A stretch of 37,235 nucleotides of DNA from an uncultured Bacteroidaceae bacterium (GCA_905235305.1 CAJOLC010000035.1:1-37235), one strand, 5' to 3'; counted from the stretch's first letter, positions 13,865 to 22,359 are shown. Notes: generated from the letters alone by a model not told the origin. Numbers and translations are program-made.

Positions 13865-14341
13865 ATGAAGCGAACCATCATATTCCCAATCGTCGCGATT
13901 GTCCTGCTGGCAGCCATGTATGGACCTTATCTATTGCTGCTTTTGCTTGTTCTCCCCATCGGTTATTTCTTCATAAACCGGCAGGAGAAAGCTGCCCCGA
14001 AGCGCGTGATGTATGCCAACATCGAGGAGGTCGAAGCGAAGTATGGACAGCCGGACGACGTCGTGGCGCTTAGTGCGACGAGGGCCAACGAGTTGCAAGC
14101 CCTGATGCTCTTCTACAAGGCACAGGACAAAGTGATTGTCAGTGGCGAGGAGATGAAGCTGAGCGACTTGGAGGGCGTGATGTCGAAGAACATGGCGACA
14201 CCCTATACGATTGACGAATATGCTGTGGTTATCGCGACGAAAGATCCGCTTCACCCCACCATCCAGCTTCGCGTGGGCTATGACGGCGGCTTGGCCGGCG
14301 AGATAGCCAGCCAGATTGATAAGCACATCCTGAGCAAGTAG
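13865..14341 (+). CDS. Membrane-anchored protein of unknown function
   Basis: A 158-residue protein. Residues about 5-38 form one or two hydrophobic segments (IIFPIVAIVLLAAMYGPYLL, then LPIGYFFI). The rest is soluble and charged, probably cytoplasmic, with KRVMYANIEEVEAKYGQPDDVV and a final segment EIASQIDKHILSK. No known motif is seen. It stands alone between the regulator operon and the convergent pdxT gene. Confidence 0.7.
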   Translation: MKRTIIFPIVAIVLLAAMYGPYLLLLLLVLPIGYFFINRQEKAAPKRVMYANIEEVEAKYGQPDDVVALSATRANELQALMLFYKAQDKVIVSGEEMKLSDLEGVMSKNMATPYTIDEYAVVIATKDPLHPTIQLRVGYDGGLAGEIASQIDKHILSK

Positions 14342-14385
14342 TAGAGAGCCTTCCCCAAACAGCTTCAGAGAAGCTATAGCTCGAC

Positions 14386-14401
14386 GCCAGTCGACTTCGA
14401 G
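14386..14401. repeat. Short dispersed repeat, half-site copy
   Basis: CTCGACGCCAGTCGAC near the end of pdxT. The core CGACGCCAGTC is shared with the hairpin at 15091-15124 and with a copy near 18340, each just beyond the 3' or 5' end of a gene. Confidence 0.55.
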
Positions 14402-14410
14402 GACTTCTCC

Positions 14411-15046
14411 TCAGGAGCCTTGTCCCGCAACGATAGAGAGGAACAATTCATGAATGCGGGAGTCGTCGGTCAGTTCAGGGTGGAAGGCTGTGACGAGCAG
14501 ATTCCCTTGTCTGGCAGCCACGACTTTTCCATCGACTTTGGCAAGGATTTCCACCTCCGGCCCAGCATCCTCGATGTAAGGTGCGCGGATGAAAGTCATG
14601 GGGACACGTCCGATGCCCAGGAACTCCTCTTCAGCATTGAAGCTCCCCAACTGCCTGCCGTAGGCATTCCTTCGTGCTGCGATGTCCATCACGTCGAGAT
14701 GCTTCCGGTCGAGCATGATGAGGCCAGCGCAGGTTCCAAACGTGGGAAGGCCGCCCAGGATGGCACTCCGTATGGGTCCGAACAGGTCTTCGTCCCTCAT
14801 GATACGCATCATGGCTGTGCTTTCGCCGCCAGGAATGATGGCACCTCCCTTCTTCCCGTCAGAGAGCGAACTGATGAAACGGTTCCAGTCGTCGAGATTT
14901 CGTATGAGAACCGTCTCCACGCCAAGAATCCGCAGTATGGATTCGTGCTCGGCAAACGCGCCTTGCAAGGCCAGGATTGCCACCAGAAGATTCCCCTCGG
15001 CTCCCTTGTGGGTGGGAGAACTCATTGCTGCCTTTGCTTCTGTCAT
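14411..15046 (-). CDS. pdxT: Pyridoxal 5'-phosphate synthase, glutaminase subunit
   Basis: PdxT is the glutaminase that frees ammonia from glutamine and passes it to PdxS for vitamin B6 synthesis. The class I glutamine amidotransferase motifs are present: ILALQGAFAEHE near the N-terminus, IIPGGEST, the nucleophile Cys in FGTCAGLIML, and the final His-x-Glu in AFHPELTDD. The frame is open to 15103, but that start lies inside a repeat hairpin. Met at 15046 or 15025 is more likely, leaving a short extra N-terminus before the conserved NLLVAILALQG. The gene follows pdxS on the same strand, with a palindromic repeat between them. Confidence 0.95.
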   Translation of the reverse strand: MTEAKAAMSSPTHKGAEGNLLVAILALQGAFAEHESILRILGVETVLIRNLDDWNRFISSLSDGKKGGAIIPGGESTAMMRIMRDEDLFGPIRSAILGGLPTFGTCAGLIMLDRKHLDVMDIAARRNAYGRQLGSFNAEEEFLGIGRVPMTFIRAPYIEDAGPEVEILAKVDGKVVAARQGNLLVTAFHPELTDDSRIHELFLSIVAGQGS

Positions 15047-15090
15047 AACCTGATGTTGAGCTGTGTGTTGTGAAATATGAAGTGATAGCC

Positions 15091-15124
15091 CGACGCCAGT
15101 CAAGCCCGAGCTCGACTGGCGTCG
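15091..15124. repeat. Palindromic repeat between pdxS and pdxT
   Basis: CGACGCCAGTC (15091-15101) and its exact complement GACTGGCGTCG (15114-15124) form an 11-base-pair stem with a 12-base loop. It could set the relative levels of the two subunits by stabilising or attenuating the transcript. The half-site recurs near 14388 and 18340. Confidence 0.7.
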
Positions 15125-15149
15125 ACCATGATCTCTGGAGGGAACAGGG

Positions 15150-16022
15150 TTACTTACCTCTCTCGGCCATGAGGAGCTCGATTTCCTGCTCGTTGATTCC
15201 CACCATGGCTTCGCCCAGGTCTTCGCTGAGCTCTGCCAGAAGCGCAGGATTGTCGTAGTTAGTTACTGCTTTAACAATGGCCTGTGCACGCTTCTCGGGA
15301 TTCCCGCTCTTGAATATACCGCTCCCGACAAACACGCCTTCTGCCCCAAGCTGCATCATCAAAGCAGCATCCGCTGGCGTTGCCACGCCACCGGCAGCAA
15401 AGTTAACTACGGGAAGTTTACCGTTCTGATGGACGAACTGCACCAGTTCGTAGGGCACACGCAACTGCTTGGCAGCCTCGTAGAGTTCGTCCTCGGCCAT
15501 CGACACGAGCCGTCTGATTTCGCTCTGCATCATGCGCATGTGGCGGACTGCCTGAATGATGTCGCCCGTGCCTGGCTCACCTTTCGTGCGAATCATCGTG
15601 GCGCCCTCGTTGATGCGACGCAACGCCTCGCCCAAGTCCTTTGCTCCGCAGACGAAAGGCACGCGGAACTTGCGCTTGTCGATATGATAGATGTCGTCGG
15701 CAGGCGAGAGTACTTCGCTCTCGTCGATGTAGTCAATCTCGATGGCTTCAAGAATCTGAGCCTCGGCAAAGTGACCTATCCTGCACTTTGCCATCACGGG
15801 AATGCTGACGGCTTCCTGTATGCCCTTGATCATCTTCGGGTCACTCATGCGGCTGACTCCGCCGGCAGCTCGTATGTCGGCAGGTATGCGTTCCAGTGCC
15901 ATTACTGCACAAGCTCCCGCAGCTTCCGCGATGCGAGCCTGCTCGGGAGTAGTCACGTCCATAATAACGCCGCCTTTAAGCATCTGAGCTAACTGGCGGT
16001 TAAGCGAAGTTCTGTCTTCCAT
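15150..16022 (-). CDS. pdxS: Pyridoxal 5'-phosphate synthase, lyase subunit
   Basis: PdxS condenses ribose 5-phosphate, glyceraldehyde 3-phosphate and ammonia to pyridoxal phosphate, working in a 12+12 complex with PdxT. The 290-residue protein has the expected (beta/alpha)8 motifs: [19 protein letters not shown] at the start, [37 protein letters not shown], the lysine region [15 protein letters not shown], and [17 protein letters not shown]. The start at 16022 ([10 protein letters not shown]) is chosen because the longer frame to 16064 would begin on the -7 promoter element. The C-terminal tail ends normally. Confidence 0.97.
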   Translation of the reverse strand: MEDRTSLNRQLAQMLKGGVIMDVTTPEQARIAEAAGACAVMALERIPADIRAAGGVSRMSDPKMIKGIQEAVSIPVMAKCRIGHFAEAQILEAIEIDYIDESEVLSPADDIYHIDKRKFRVPFVCGAKDLGEALRRINEGATMIRTKGEPGTGDIIQAVRHMRMMQSEIRRLVSMAEDELYEAAKQLRVPYELVQFVHQNGKLPVVNFAAGGVATPADAALMMQLGAEGVFVGSGIFKSGNPEKRAQAIVKAVTNYDNPALLAELSEDLGEAMVGINEQEIELLMAERGK

Positions 16023-16061
16023 AATTGTAGTTTCTTTAGTGATTATCCTTAAAAACGCCGG

Positions 16062-16092
16062 CAAAGGTAAGGACTATATCGTAAACCGGCAA
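16062..16092 (-). promoter_or_regulatory. Promoter of pdxS-pdxT
   Basis: TTG (16092-16090) and TACCTTTG (16069-16062) on the minus strand, spacer 20 bases. It lies about 40 bases upstream of the pdxS start. Confidence 0.72.
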
Positions 16093-16241
16093 CCGTTTGT
16101 TCCCATTTGGTAAAGTCTTGCACCGAAGGAGGAAAGTGGCCGACACACGTCGCACCTGCATTTCTCGCGTGTGAGGAAGCGCAATCTCACGCATGAAGAT
16201 GGCGGATTTCACGTTCCGCCTCGATTTTCGGCTGCTCAGAT

Positions 16242-16272
16242 TTTGATATTTGACAGATATCTCGTACCTTTG
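16242..16272 (+). promoter_or_regulatory. Promoter of the TraX-family/DUF3089 pair
   Basis: TTTG (16242-16245) and TACCTTTG (16265-16272), spacer 19 bases. The leader to the TraX-family start at 16374 is about 95 bases and contains a copy of the GC-rich dispersed repeat. Confidence 0.72.
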
Positions 16273-16285
16273 CGGTGCGAATGGG

Positions 16286-16322
16286 AAGGCCCCCTCCGAC
16301 TCCTGTGTAGAAGGGAGGGCTC
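16286..16322. repeat. GC-rich dispersed repeat, copy E
   Basis: GGCCCCCTCCGACTCCTGTG followed by TAGAAGGGAGGGCTC. A looser copy of the C-run/G-run element, in the leader of the TraX-family gene. Confidence 0.5.
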
Positions 16323-16373
16323 TTCGGGCGATGCCTACCTTAATCCGTGAACCATGAACCATGAACTGAAGAA

Positions 16374-17102
16374 ATGCTGACGAAAGGACTGAGTGGAAAT
16401 GCGCTGAAACTCATCGCGATAATCGCCATGACGATAGACCACCTGGGATGGGTCGGCATAGAGACGTACGAACAGGCAGAGACGCCGGAGCAGATCTTGC
16501 TGCACAGCATCGGACGACTGACGGCTCCGATAATGATATTCTTCGTGGCAGAAGGCTACTACTACACTCACAACTTCCGACTCTACCTGCGCCGGCTGTT
16601 CATCCTTGCCGTGGTGAGCCACTTCGCCTTCTGTTACTTCAACATGTCCGGCTTCAATCCCTTCGACAATCTTCTCTTCAACTCCACCAGCATCGCATGG
16701 CCACTGATGTGGGGACTCATATTGCTGAAGACGTGGGATGCAGACAGCCTGGCCCGATGGCTGAAAGTCCTGGTCACACTTCTTGCCTGCCTGCTCACCT
16801 ACAGTTCAGACTGGAGCTGTGCCGCCCCGTTAGCCATACTCATGATTGGCCGCAGCCGTGGCAACTTCTGTAAGCAGATGCTGTGGATGATGTTGATAAT
16901 CACCCTGTACGGCATTGCTTTCTTCATCTTCAACAACAAGACTTACGGAATGCTCCACGAGGCGTGCTGGCTGGCGGTTCCGCTACTGTCGTTGTACAAC
17001 GGCAAGCGTGGCAGGCTCCCTTGGTTCAGCAAATTCTTCTACTATTATTACCCCATCCACATGGTTCTGATAGGTCTCCTCGCACGGACTGTCATGAAAT
17101 AG
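16374..17102 (+). CDS. TraX family membrane protein
   Basis: A 242-residue polytopic protein with about eight membrane segments. The typical opening is present (GLSGNALKLIAIIAMTIDHL), with the GRLTAPIMIFFVAEGY segment after it and YYYPIHMVLIGLLA near the end. TraX was named from an F-plasmid protein that acetylates pilin. Chromosomal TraX-family proteins, common in gut Bacteroidota and Firmicutes, are probably membrane acyltransferases of unknown substrate. No conjugation genes are near, so there is no sign of a mobile element. It is followed 60 bases later by the DUF3089 gene and probably shares its transcript. Confidence 0.88.
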   Translation: MLTKGLSGNALKLIAIIAMTIDHLGWVGIETYEQAETPEQILLHSIGRLTAPIMIFFVAEGYYYTHNFRLYLRRLFILAVVSHFAFCYFNMSGFNPFDNLLFNSTSIAWPLMWGLILLKTWDADSLARWLKVLVTLLACLLTYSSDWSCAAPLAILMIGRSRGNFCKQMLWMMLIITLYGIAFFIFNNKTYGMLHEACWLAVPLLSLYNGKRGRLPWFSKFFYYYYPIHMVLIGLLARTVMK

Positions 17103-17162
17103 GAGACGAAGAATGCAGAATTTGCTACCGCTCTCAATGGTCAATGTTTAATAGTCAAAGGT

Positions 17163-18161
17163 ATGAAAAGAAAACTGGTTTGCTTGCTCGCGGCCCTGGC
17201 AGTCGTCCTTGGAGTATACATGATGTTTGGCGGAAAGGCCGACCAGGCGATTGCCACCTCGGAAGAATACATCCCGCAGGCTCCCGACTATGCAGACACG
17301 ACGATGTGGGTAACGCGCAACTGCGACAAGGGAGGCAACGGAGCCGACGTGTTCTACGTTGTCTCGACATGGGAAGAAGACTGGACTGGCCCGGATGGAC
17401 ACGTCTGCCACTATGCCGATGTGTGGAGTGCGGAGCATCGCAGACGCATGGCCATAGAGATGAACAAAGCAGCTTCGTACATGGCTCCCGGCAATACTTT
17501 CCACGCGCCTTTCTATCGTCACACCACGATGAACACTTGGCTGACACAAGACGACGACACCATCCGCGAGCGTACACGCCTGCCTATGGACGACGTCTGC
17601 AATGCCTTCGACTACTTCCAAAGCCGTCGCGACAAGTCGCGACCGCTCGTCATCATCGGCTTCAGCCAAGGCGGTCTGGCCGTCGTAGAGTTGCTCAAGC
17701 ACATCAGTGACGAGACGTACAGGCAGTTGGCAGCAGCTTACGTGCTTGGATACAAAGTAACGGAAGAAGACCTGAAGACGTGTCGGCACATTCGTCCTGC
17801 GAAGGGAGAGACCGACACAGGTGTAACCATCTGCTACAACACCGTGAAGGATGTGAAGTATGCAAAGCCCGTCATCTCCGCTTCAGCTATTTGTATCAAT
17901 CCCGTCAACTGGCGCACCGACGACACTCCAGCCACGCTTCACGACACCATTACTGTCACGCTCTCGCCCGAGCACCATGTCCTCGTCGCCACTGGTTACA
18001 GCGCGTCTGAGTACAAACCTTATCATGACCTCATCAACGTGGGAGACATCCACAGTTGTGAGCCCTGGCTCTACAGCGAATGCCTTCAGCACAACATCGC
18101 CGTCCGCACTGCCGAATTCAGGAAAGCCGTCTGCTCCTCCTTTACGACGCATCCCAGATAG
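17163..18161 (+). CDS. DUF3089 alpha/beta hydrolase-like protein
   Basis: A 332-residue protein with an N-terminal signal or membrane anchor (residues about 4-22). The body fits DUF3089: YAD..W followed by ADVFYVVSTW near 60, then the nucleophile elbow LVIIGFSQGGLAVVELL near 160-178 with Ser in GFSQGG. CINPVNWRTDD and the late His region (YHDLINVGDIHSC) follow, probably supplying the catalytic acid and base. The substrate is unknown; an envelope esterase is likely. The gene lies downstream of the TraX-family gene, which could supply the acyl groups this enzyme removes; that link is speculative. Confidence 0.86.
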   Translation: MKRKLVCLLAALAVVLGVYMMFGGKADQAIATSEEYIPQAPDYADTTMWVTRNCDKGGNGADVFYVVSTWEEDWTGPDGHVCHYADVWSAEHRRRMAIEMNKAASYMAPGNTFHAPFYRHTTMNTWLTQDDDTIRERTRLPMDDVCNAFDYFQSRRDKSRPLVIIGFSQGGLAVVELLKHISDETYRQLAAAYVLGYKVTEEDLKTCRHIRPAKGETDTGVTICYNTVKDVKYAKPVISASAICINPVNWRTDDTPATLHDTITVTLSPEHHVLVATGYSASEYKPYHDLINVGDIHSCEPWLYSECLQHNIAVRTAEFRKAVCSSFTTHPR

Positions 18162-18230
18162 TCGCGACGCTCGCAGGGTGAGGCCTGACATCCTGGCGCC
18201 CCGGCAGAGTCCTTCCGGGGATGTTTGTGG

Positions 18231-18296
18231 AGCGACGCGTCCCTATGGGCAGAGCGACGCGTCCCTATGGGCGGAGGGACACGTCCCTATTGGCAG
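18231..18296. repeat. 22-base tandem repeats, three copies
   Basis: Three head-to-tail units of 22 bases, at 18231-18252, 18253-18274 and a more diverged 18275-18296. Each has the form AGCGACGCGTCCCTATGGGC. They fill the convergent gap between the DUF3089 gene and the ThiD-AraC fusion gene. The inner ACGCGT and CCCTATGGG are themselves palindromic or nearly so. Confidence 0.8.
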
Positions 18297-18335
18297 TGCG
18301 ACTGTAGGGCTTAAAAAACGTCACGCGTGAAGCTT

Positions 18336-18348
18336 TAGCTCGACGCCA
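18336..18348. repeat. Short dispersed repeat, half-site copy
   Basis: GCTCGACGCCAGTC just beyond the stop codon of the ThiD-AraC fusion gene; same core as near 14388 and 15091. Confidence 0.5.
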
Positions 18349-18354
18349 GTCATG

Positions 18355-19446
18355 TCACGGGCGGCTTCGGTACTCGCTGGGCGACATGTTCTGCTGCGCC
18401 TTGAAGAACTTGCAGAAGAGGACCCCGGAAGAAAAGCCCAGATGGTCGGCAATTTCCTGTATGCTGAGGCGGGTTGCGTAGAGATAACTCCGGGCCTCAC
18501 TCATGATGTAGTCGGCGATGATTTGTTTAGGTGACTTGCCTACTACTTTGTCGGTGACTCCCGATAAGTAACGTGTCGTGATGCAAAGCTGGTCGGCATA
18601 GAAGCTGACATCGTGGGCTTTCGTGTAGTTCTCTGCAACAAGGTTCACGAATGTGTTGTAGATGTCGATGGCACGTCTGTTCTTCTCGTCGTTCTCCTTG
18701 GCATAAACCACCTGCGAATGGATGAAGTCGTGGGCATTGCGAATGGCCGTCGGCACGTCGTCACCCATGCCGAGACGCACCGTGATGGCAGCAGAGAGGG
18801 CTGCTGCCACGCCGTGCCGTTGCCAACCATCTGTGTTGTAGGAGGTGAAGAACAATCCTCTTCCGCCAGACGACGAGAGCTCCTGCCCGTCTTCATCCTT
18901 CTGCAAAGGGCCGTAGAGCAGTGCCGTGAGCCGTCCTTTCGTGTGCTGACCACCCCTGAGCAGCACCCATTTCGCCCCCATGCCGTGCAGCCGGCGGGCA
19001 GCTTCAGTCATGTCGTTGTCTGTCTTGATACTGATGCCGAGCATTTTCTCCGCGTCCTTGCAACGGAGCATTAACAACAAAGCCTCGGGAACGAGGTGGC
19101 GTGCGATGGACCTGACGACATCGTCTCCTACCATCTGTCTGCCATCAGCATCGAAGATGCCAGGTGCAACAACGAGTCGGCGGCATGCGATGACTTCATC
19201 GCGTAACAAGCGGACGGTCTTGCTGTCTGTTACAAGTCCGACCTTGATAGCTTTCGGATGAAGAGAGGCTATAATCTCTTCCACCTGCTTCAAGACAATC
19301 TCAGGAGGCAACGCATAGTCGCCAACACAAGTTATTGCAGTCAGATTATGTCCTCCTAAAGCAGCAATAGTTTGAATGTCGGCTCCGATACCTGACTGGC
19401 CAGTGCTATCGGAGCCGCTAATGCTGAGAATCTTTGGAGAGTTCAT
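18355..19446 (-). CDS. ThiD-like kinase domain fused to AraC DNA-binding domain
   Basis: A 363-residue fusion. Residues about 4-235 match the HMP/HMP-P or pyridoxal kinase fold (ThiD/PdxK), with the opening ILSISGSDSTGQSGIGADIQ and later IKVGLVTDSKTV and WVLLRGGQHT. Residues about 262-363 are an AraC-type double helix-turn-helix: FYADQLCITTRYLSGVTDKV, then SIQEIADHLGFSSGVLFCKFFKAQ. In active kinases of this family the phosphate-binding helix begins HGTGC or GTGD. Here it reads RHGVAAALSAAI, so the catalytic signature is gone. The kinase fold may therefore serve as a ligand sensor for a vitamin B6 or thiamine precursor. pdxS/pdxT lie 2.3 kb away. The AraC call is secure; ligand and targets are inference. 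Confidence 0.88.
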   Translation of the reverse strand: MNSPKILSISGSDSTGQSGIGADIQTIAALGGHNLTAITCVGDYALPPEIVLKQVEEIIASLHPKAIKVGLVTDSKTVRLLRDEVIACRRLVVAPGIFDADGRQMVGDDVVRSIARHLVPEALLLMLRCKDAEKMLGISIKTDNDMTEAARRLHGMGAKWVLLRGGQHTKGRLTALLYGPLQKDEDGQELSSSGGRGLFFTSYNTDGWQRHGVAAALSAAITVRLGMGDDVPTAIRNAHDFIHSQVVYAKENDEKNRRAIDIYNTFVNLVAENYTKAHDVSFYADQLCITTRYLSGVTDKVVGKSPKQIIADYIMSEARSYLYATRLSIQEIADHLGFSSGVLFCKFFKAQQNMSPSEYRSRP

Positions 19447-19468
19447 AAGTTCAAGGTTATAAGTCAGT

Positions 19469-19490
19469 AGTTAAGGTGTTCTCCTTAACT
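19469..19490. repeat. Intergenic hairpin
   Basis: AGTTAAGG and CCTTAACT pair perfectly across a six-base loop between the GH57 gene and the ThiD-AraC gene. There is no T-run after it on either strand, so it is a doubtful terminator; related CTTAACCCTTAACT words follow. Confidence 0.5.
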
Positions 19491-19515
19491 CTTAACCCTT
19501 AACTGAAGTCCTCGC

Positions 19516-21012
19516 TTAACTCTTGGCTTTTTCTGTCGTTGCAGCAGTCTTTTCCTTTGGTTCAGAATCCTTGGCTGACGCTTTCTTTGGCTCGGGCTTT
19601 TTCTTGGGCGCTGCCTTTCCCCCAGTAGCCTTTTTAGCGGGAGCCTTTTTGACGGGTTCTTTCTTTGCCGGGGCCTTTTGTTCTTCCTTTGGAGCTTCCT
19701 CTTCTTCTGACCCGAACTTCTTCAGACGAGCGCGGAGGCGACTTATCTCATTATCCTTGACGCTGAGTTCTTCACCCATGTTTGCAATCTGTGTGTAAAG
19801 ACTGTTCAGCTCGTCGTTCTCTACGGTATCGGGGAACATATCCTTGACGCGTTTCAGGAAGTCGCCCAGGATGTTCATGTAGTTCGTGAAAGCATCGTAC
19901 TCGTTATCGTAGATGCCACGGTTGGTGCCCATGCCATTGTTCTTTGTGGTCATGAAGCGGAAGTTGTCGGTAGCCTGCAGACGATCCCAGTCCTGCTGAA
20001 TGCGGCGGTCGCGAGAAGCGAGGATGCGGCCCACGATATTCTCGTCGTAGAGTTTGTTGAAAGCCTCGCGTTGCATGCCGTTGCCGAGCATGCTGCTTGT
20101 GTCTCGCTCCTCGTCGTTCCAACTGACGGGATAAATGACTTCGAGCGGGCTGACGGGCTTGTTCTTGGCGAGCACTTCAGATGGTGTAGCGAACTGAATG
20201 TCCATCTTTCCTGCGAGCTTAGGCAGAGCGCGGATGAAGTCGAGGATATGGCTGCTCAGTGGCTGATAGTAGCCGAGCGCTGCAAGTTCCATCATGATGC
20301 CGACCACGTTTTCTCCTTCAGGCAAACTTGCAACCCAGCTGAGCCACTTGTCGGCCATCAAAGGATATTCCGACCAAGAAGCATCGTTGAAGCGCAGACC
20401 TATGTCGTCGGATAGTTTGTAGTCTCGCAGGATGAGTGAGAGACGGGAATCCTGAGCGCAGGAGTAGATGTAGTGAGGACTCTTCCAACCAAGGATATGC
20501 TTGGCGCCTTCTACTATCACGCCCTTGAAGCCCATGTCGGCCACCATTGCTCCAATCTCGTCATCGTAGATGAGCGAGCTGTTGCGGAACACTTTCGGGC
20601 TTTGTCCGAATAGTTGCTTAATCTTCTTTGCCTGACGTTTCGTCTCGGCGATGAAGTTATCCATGTTGCCAAGAGAGGAGAGGCCATGGCTGTAGGGTTC
20701 GGCAAGGAACTCAACGCAACCTGTTGCTGCCAGGCGGCCGAGGAGGTCGAGCATCTCGGGAGCATATTGCTCAATGAGCTCCAGGGAAACGCCACTGATG
20801 CTGAAGGCAACCTTGAAAGCCTTTCCGTTTTCCTCAATCATGTCGAGCATTGTCTGGAGAGCAGGCTTGTAGCTCTTCTCGAAGAGCTCACTAATGACAC
20901 GTTCGTTCTCGTAGTCGTCGTAGTAATAGTGGTCGGTGCCAATGTCGAAGAAACGATAGCGCTTAAGGTGAATCGGCTGGTGTATCTCGAAGTATAGGCA
21001 AATAGTTTTCAT
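19516..21012 (-). CDS. Glycoside hydrolase family 57 protein with histone H1-like tail
   Basis: A 498-residue GH57 enzyme, a family that acts on alpha-glucans (alpha-amylase or 4-alpha-glucanotransferase activity). It opens with YFEIHQPIHLKRYRF, and later has AFSISGVSLELIEQYAP, FLAEPYSHGLSSL and FKGVIVEGAKHILGW, which fit the family's conserved regions. The enzyme part ends near residue 385. A coiled coil follows (about 395-432), then about 60 residues rich in Lys, Ala and Pro (runs such as APAKKEPVKKAPAKKA). That tail resembles histone H1-like or nucleic-acid-binding tails and is unusual for a glucan enzyme. It is the last gene of the glycogen operon, so a storage-glucan role is likely. Confidence 0.9.
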   Translation of the reverse strand: MKTICLYFEIHQPIHLKRYRFFDIGTDHYYYDDYENERVISELFEKSYKPALQTMLDMIEENGKAFKVAFSISGVSLELIEQYAPEMLDLLGRLAATGCVEFLAEPYSHGLSSLGNMDNFIAETKRQAKKIKQLFGQSPKVFRNSSLIYDDEIGAMVADMGFKGVIVEGAKHILGWKSPHYIYSCAQDSRLSLILRDYKLSDDIGLRFNDASWSEYPLMADKWLSWVASLPEGENVVGIMMELAALGYYQPLSSHILDFIRALPKLAGKMDIQFATPSEVLAKNKPVSPLEVIYPVSWNDEERDTSSMLGNGMQREAFNKLYDENIVGRILASRDRRIQQDWDRLQATDNFRFMTTKNNGMGTNRGIYDNEYDAFTNYMNILGDFLKRVKDMFPDTVENDELNSLYTQIANMGEELSVKDNEISRLRARLKKFGSEEEEAPKEEQKAPAKKEPVKKAPAKKATGGKAAPKKKPEPKKASAKDSEPKEKTAATTEKAKS

Positions 21013-21054
21013 CTTTTCTATGATTATTTATTATACATTATCTATTATAATCTA

Positions 21055-22359
21055 TTATATATTACGCACGGCATTGAGGTAGTCTCCATTGTCGAACCAT
21101 CCTCGGCTTGTGAGCTGGTTGTAGCATTCGCGGATGCGAAGTCCGACCTTCTCCCATGTTATCTGGTCCACTTCCTTGATGCCTTCTTCTGCCAGGTAGT
21201 TGTGCAGGGCATCGTTTTGGCAGATGCTGTAGATGGCGTCGGCCATTGCGTCGATGTCCCAGTAATCGACCTTGATGACGTTACGCAGTATCTCGCCGCA
21301 TCCGCTCTGTTTCGAGATGATGGACGGGCATCCGCACTGCATGGCTTCGAGGGGAGCGATGCCGAAGGGTTCGCTGACGGAGGGCATGACGAAGACGTCG
21401 CTGTTCTTGTAGCATTCATAGACCTGCTTGCCGCGCTGGAAGCCGGGGAAGTGGCAGCGGTCGGCAATGCCGTAGCTGGCGGCCAGTTCTATCATGGCAT
21501 TCATCATGTCGCCACTTCCTGCGAAGCAGAACCTGATGTTGCGGCTGCGCTCGAGGACGCGCTTGGCAGCCTCGAGGAAATACTCTGGGCCTTTCTGCAT
21601 CGTGATGCGCCCTAAGTATGTCACCACTTTCTCGCCTTTCTTCTTGTTAGGCACGATGTTGCGGATTTCTTCGTCGAGCGGATAAACGGCGTTGTGCATG
21701 GCCACGCATTTGCGAGGGTCCTGATGGTATTGATTAATGACGGTCTGGCGGGTGAGCTCGCTCACGCACATGATGCAGTCTGCGTGGTCCATGCCGTTCT
21801 TCTCGATGCTGTATACGGTGGGGTTCACCTTGCCGCGCGAGCGGTCGAAGTCTGTGGCATGAACATGAATGCAGAGAGGCTTGCCGCTCACCATCTTGGC
21901 GTGCACTCCGGCAGGGTAGGTGAGCCAGTCGTGTGCGTGAATGAGGTCGAACTGCTCGCTCCTTGCCAGCACACCGGCGATGATGGAGAAGTTGTTAATC
22001 TCTTCGTGCAGGTTGCCTGGATAGCCTCCGGCGAAGCCTATGCAACCCATGTCGTCGAGTCCTTGCATGTAGTTGAAGTCGGCATAGAGGTGGTCGCGGA
22101 AGCGATAGTAGTCCTCTGCCGTGTGCCCTGCAAAGCGGTCCTTGATGTGGTCATACCATACATCGCGCCATACGATGGGCACTTGGCTCATGTTTATTAT
22201 CTTGAGAAACTTCTCCTCCTGTCCCGTTGGCTTCGGCATACAGAAGGTTGTCTCGACGTCTCCCTGCAGGCTCAGCCCCTTGGTGATGCCGTAGCTTGCG
22301 ACTGCAAGGCCGCCGTATATCTTGGGAGGAAACTCCCATCCGAACATTAGAACTTTCAT
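21055..22359 (-). CDS. Glycosyltransferase, glycogen synthase type
   Basis: A 434-residue GT-B glycosyltransferase. It starts EFPPKIYGGLAVASYGITKGL, with the Gly-rich sugar-nucleotide loop typical of glycogen/starch synthases. The C-terminal half has TYLGRITMQKGPEYFLEA and the donor-binding EPFGIAPLEAMQCGCPSII. It lies between the debranching enzyme and the GH57 gene, an arrangement well known in Bacteroides and Prevotella for storage-glycogen metabolism. Its likely job is chain elongation from ADP- or UDP-glucose; donor choice cannot be read from sequence. Confidence 0.92.
   Translation of the reverse strand: MKVLMFGWEFPPKIYGGLAVASYGITKGLSLQGDVETTFCMPKPTGQEEKFLKIINMSQVPIVWRDVWYDHIKDRFAGHTAEDYYRFRDHLYADFNYMQGLDDMGCIGFAGGYPGNLHEEINNFSIIAGVLARSEQFDLIHAHDWLTYPAGVHAKMVSGKPLCIHVHATDFDRSRGKVNPTVYSIEKNGMDHADCIMCVSELTRQTVINQYHQDPRKCVAMHNAVYPLDEEIRNIVPNKKKGEKVVTYLGRITMQKGPEYFLEAAKRVLERSRNIRFCFAGSGDMMNAMIELAASYGIADRCHFPGFQRGKQVYECYKNSDVFVMPSVSEPFGIAPLEAMQCGCPSIISKQSGCGEILRNVIKVDYWDIDAMADAIYSICQNDALHNYLAEEGIKEVDQITWEKVGLRIRECYNQLTSRGWFDNGDYLNAVRNI

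Noticed and set aside
16374..17102. TraX-family gene as evidence for a conjugative element
   Set aside because: No other transfer, relaxase or integrase genes are present; TraX-family proteins are common on Bacteroidota chromosomes.
16883..17710. A 275-codon plus-strand frame spanning the end of the TraX-family gene and the start of the DUF3089 gene
   Set aside because: It overlaps both in another frame and reads as His/Arg/Gln-rich noise.
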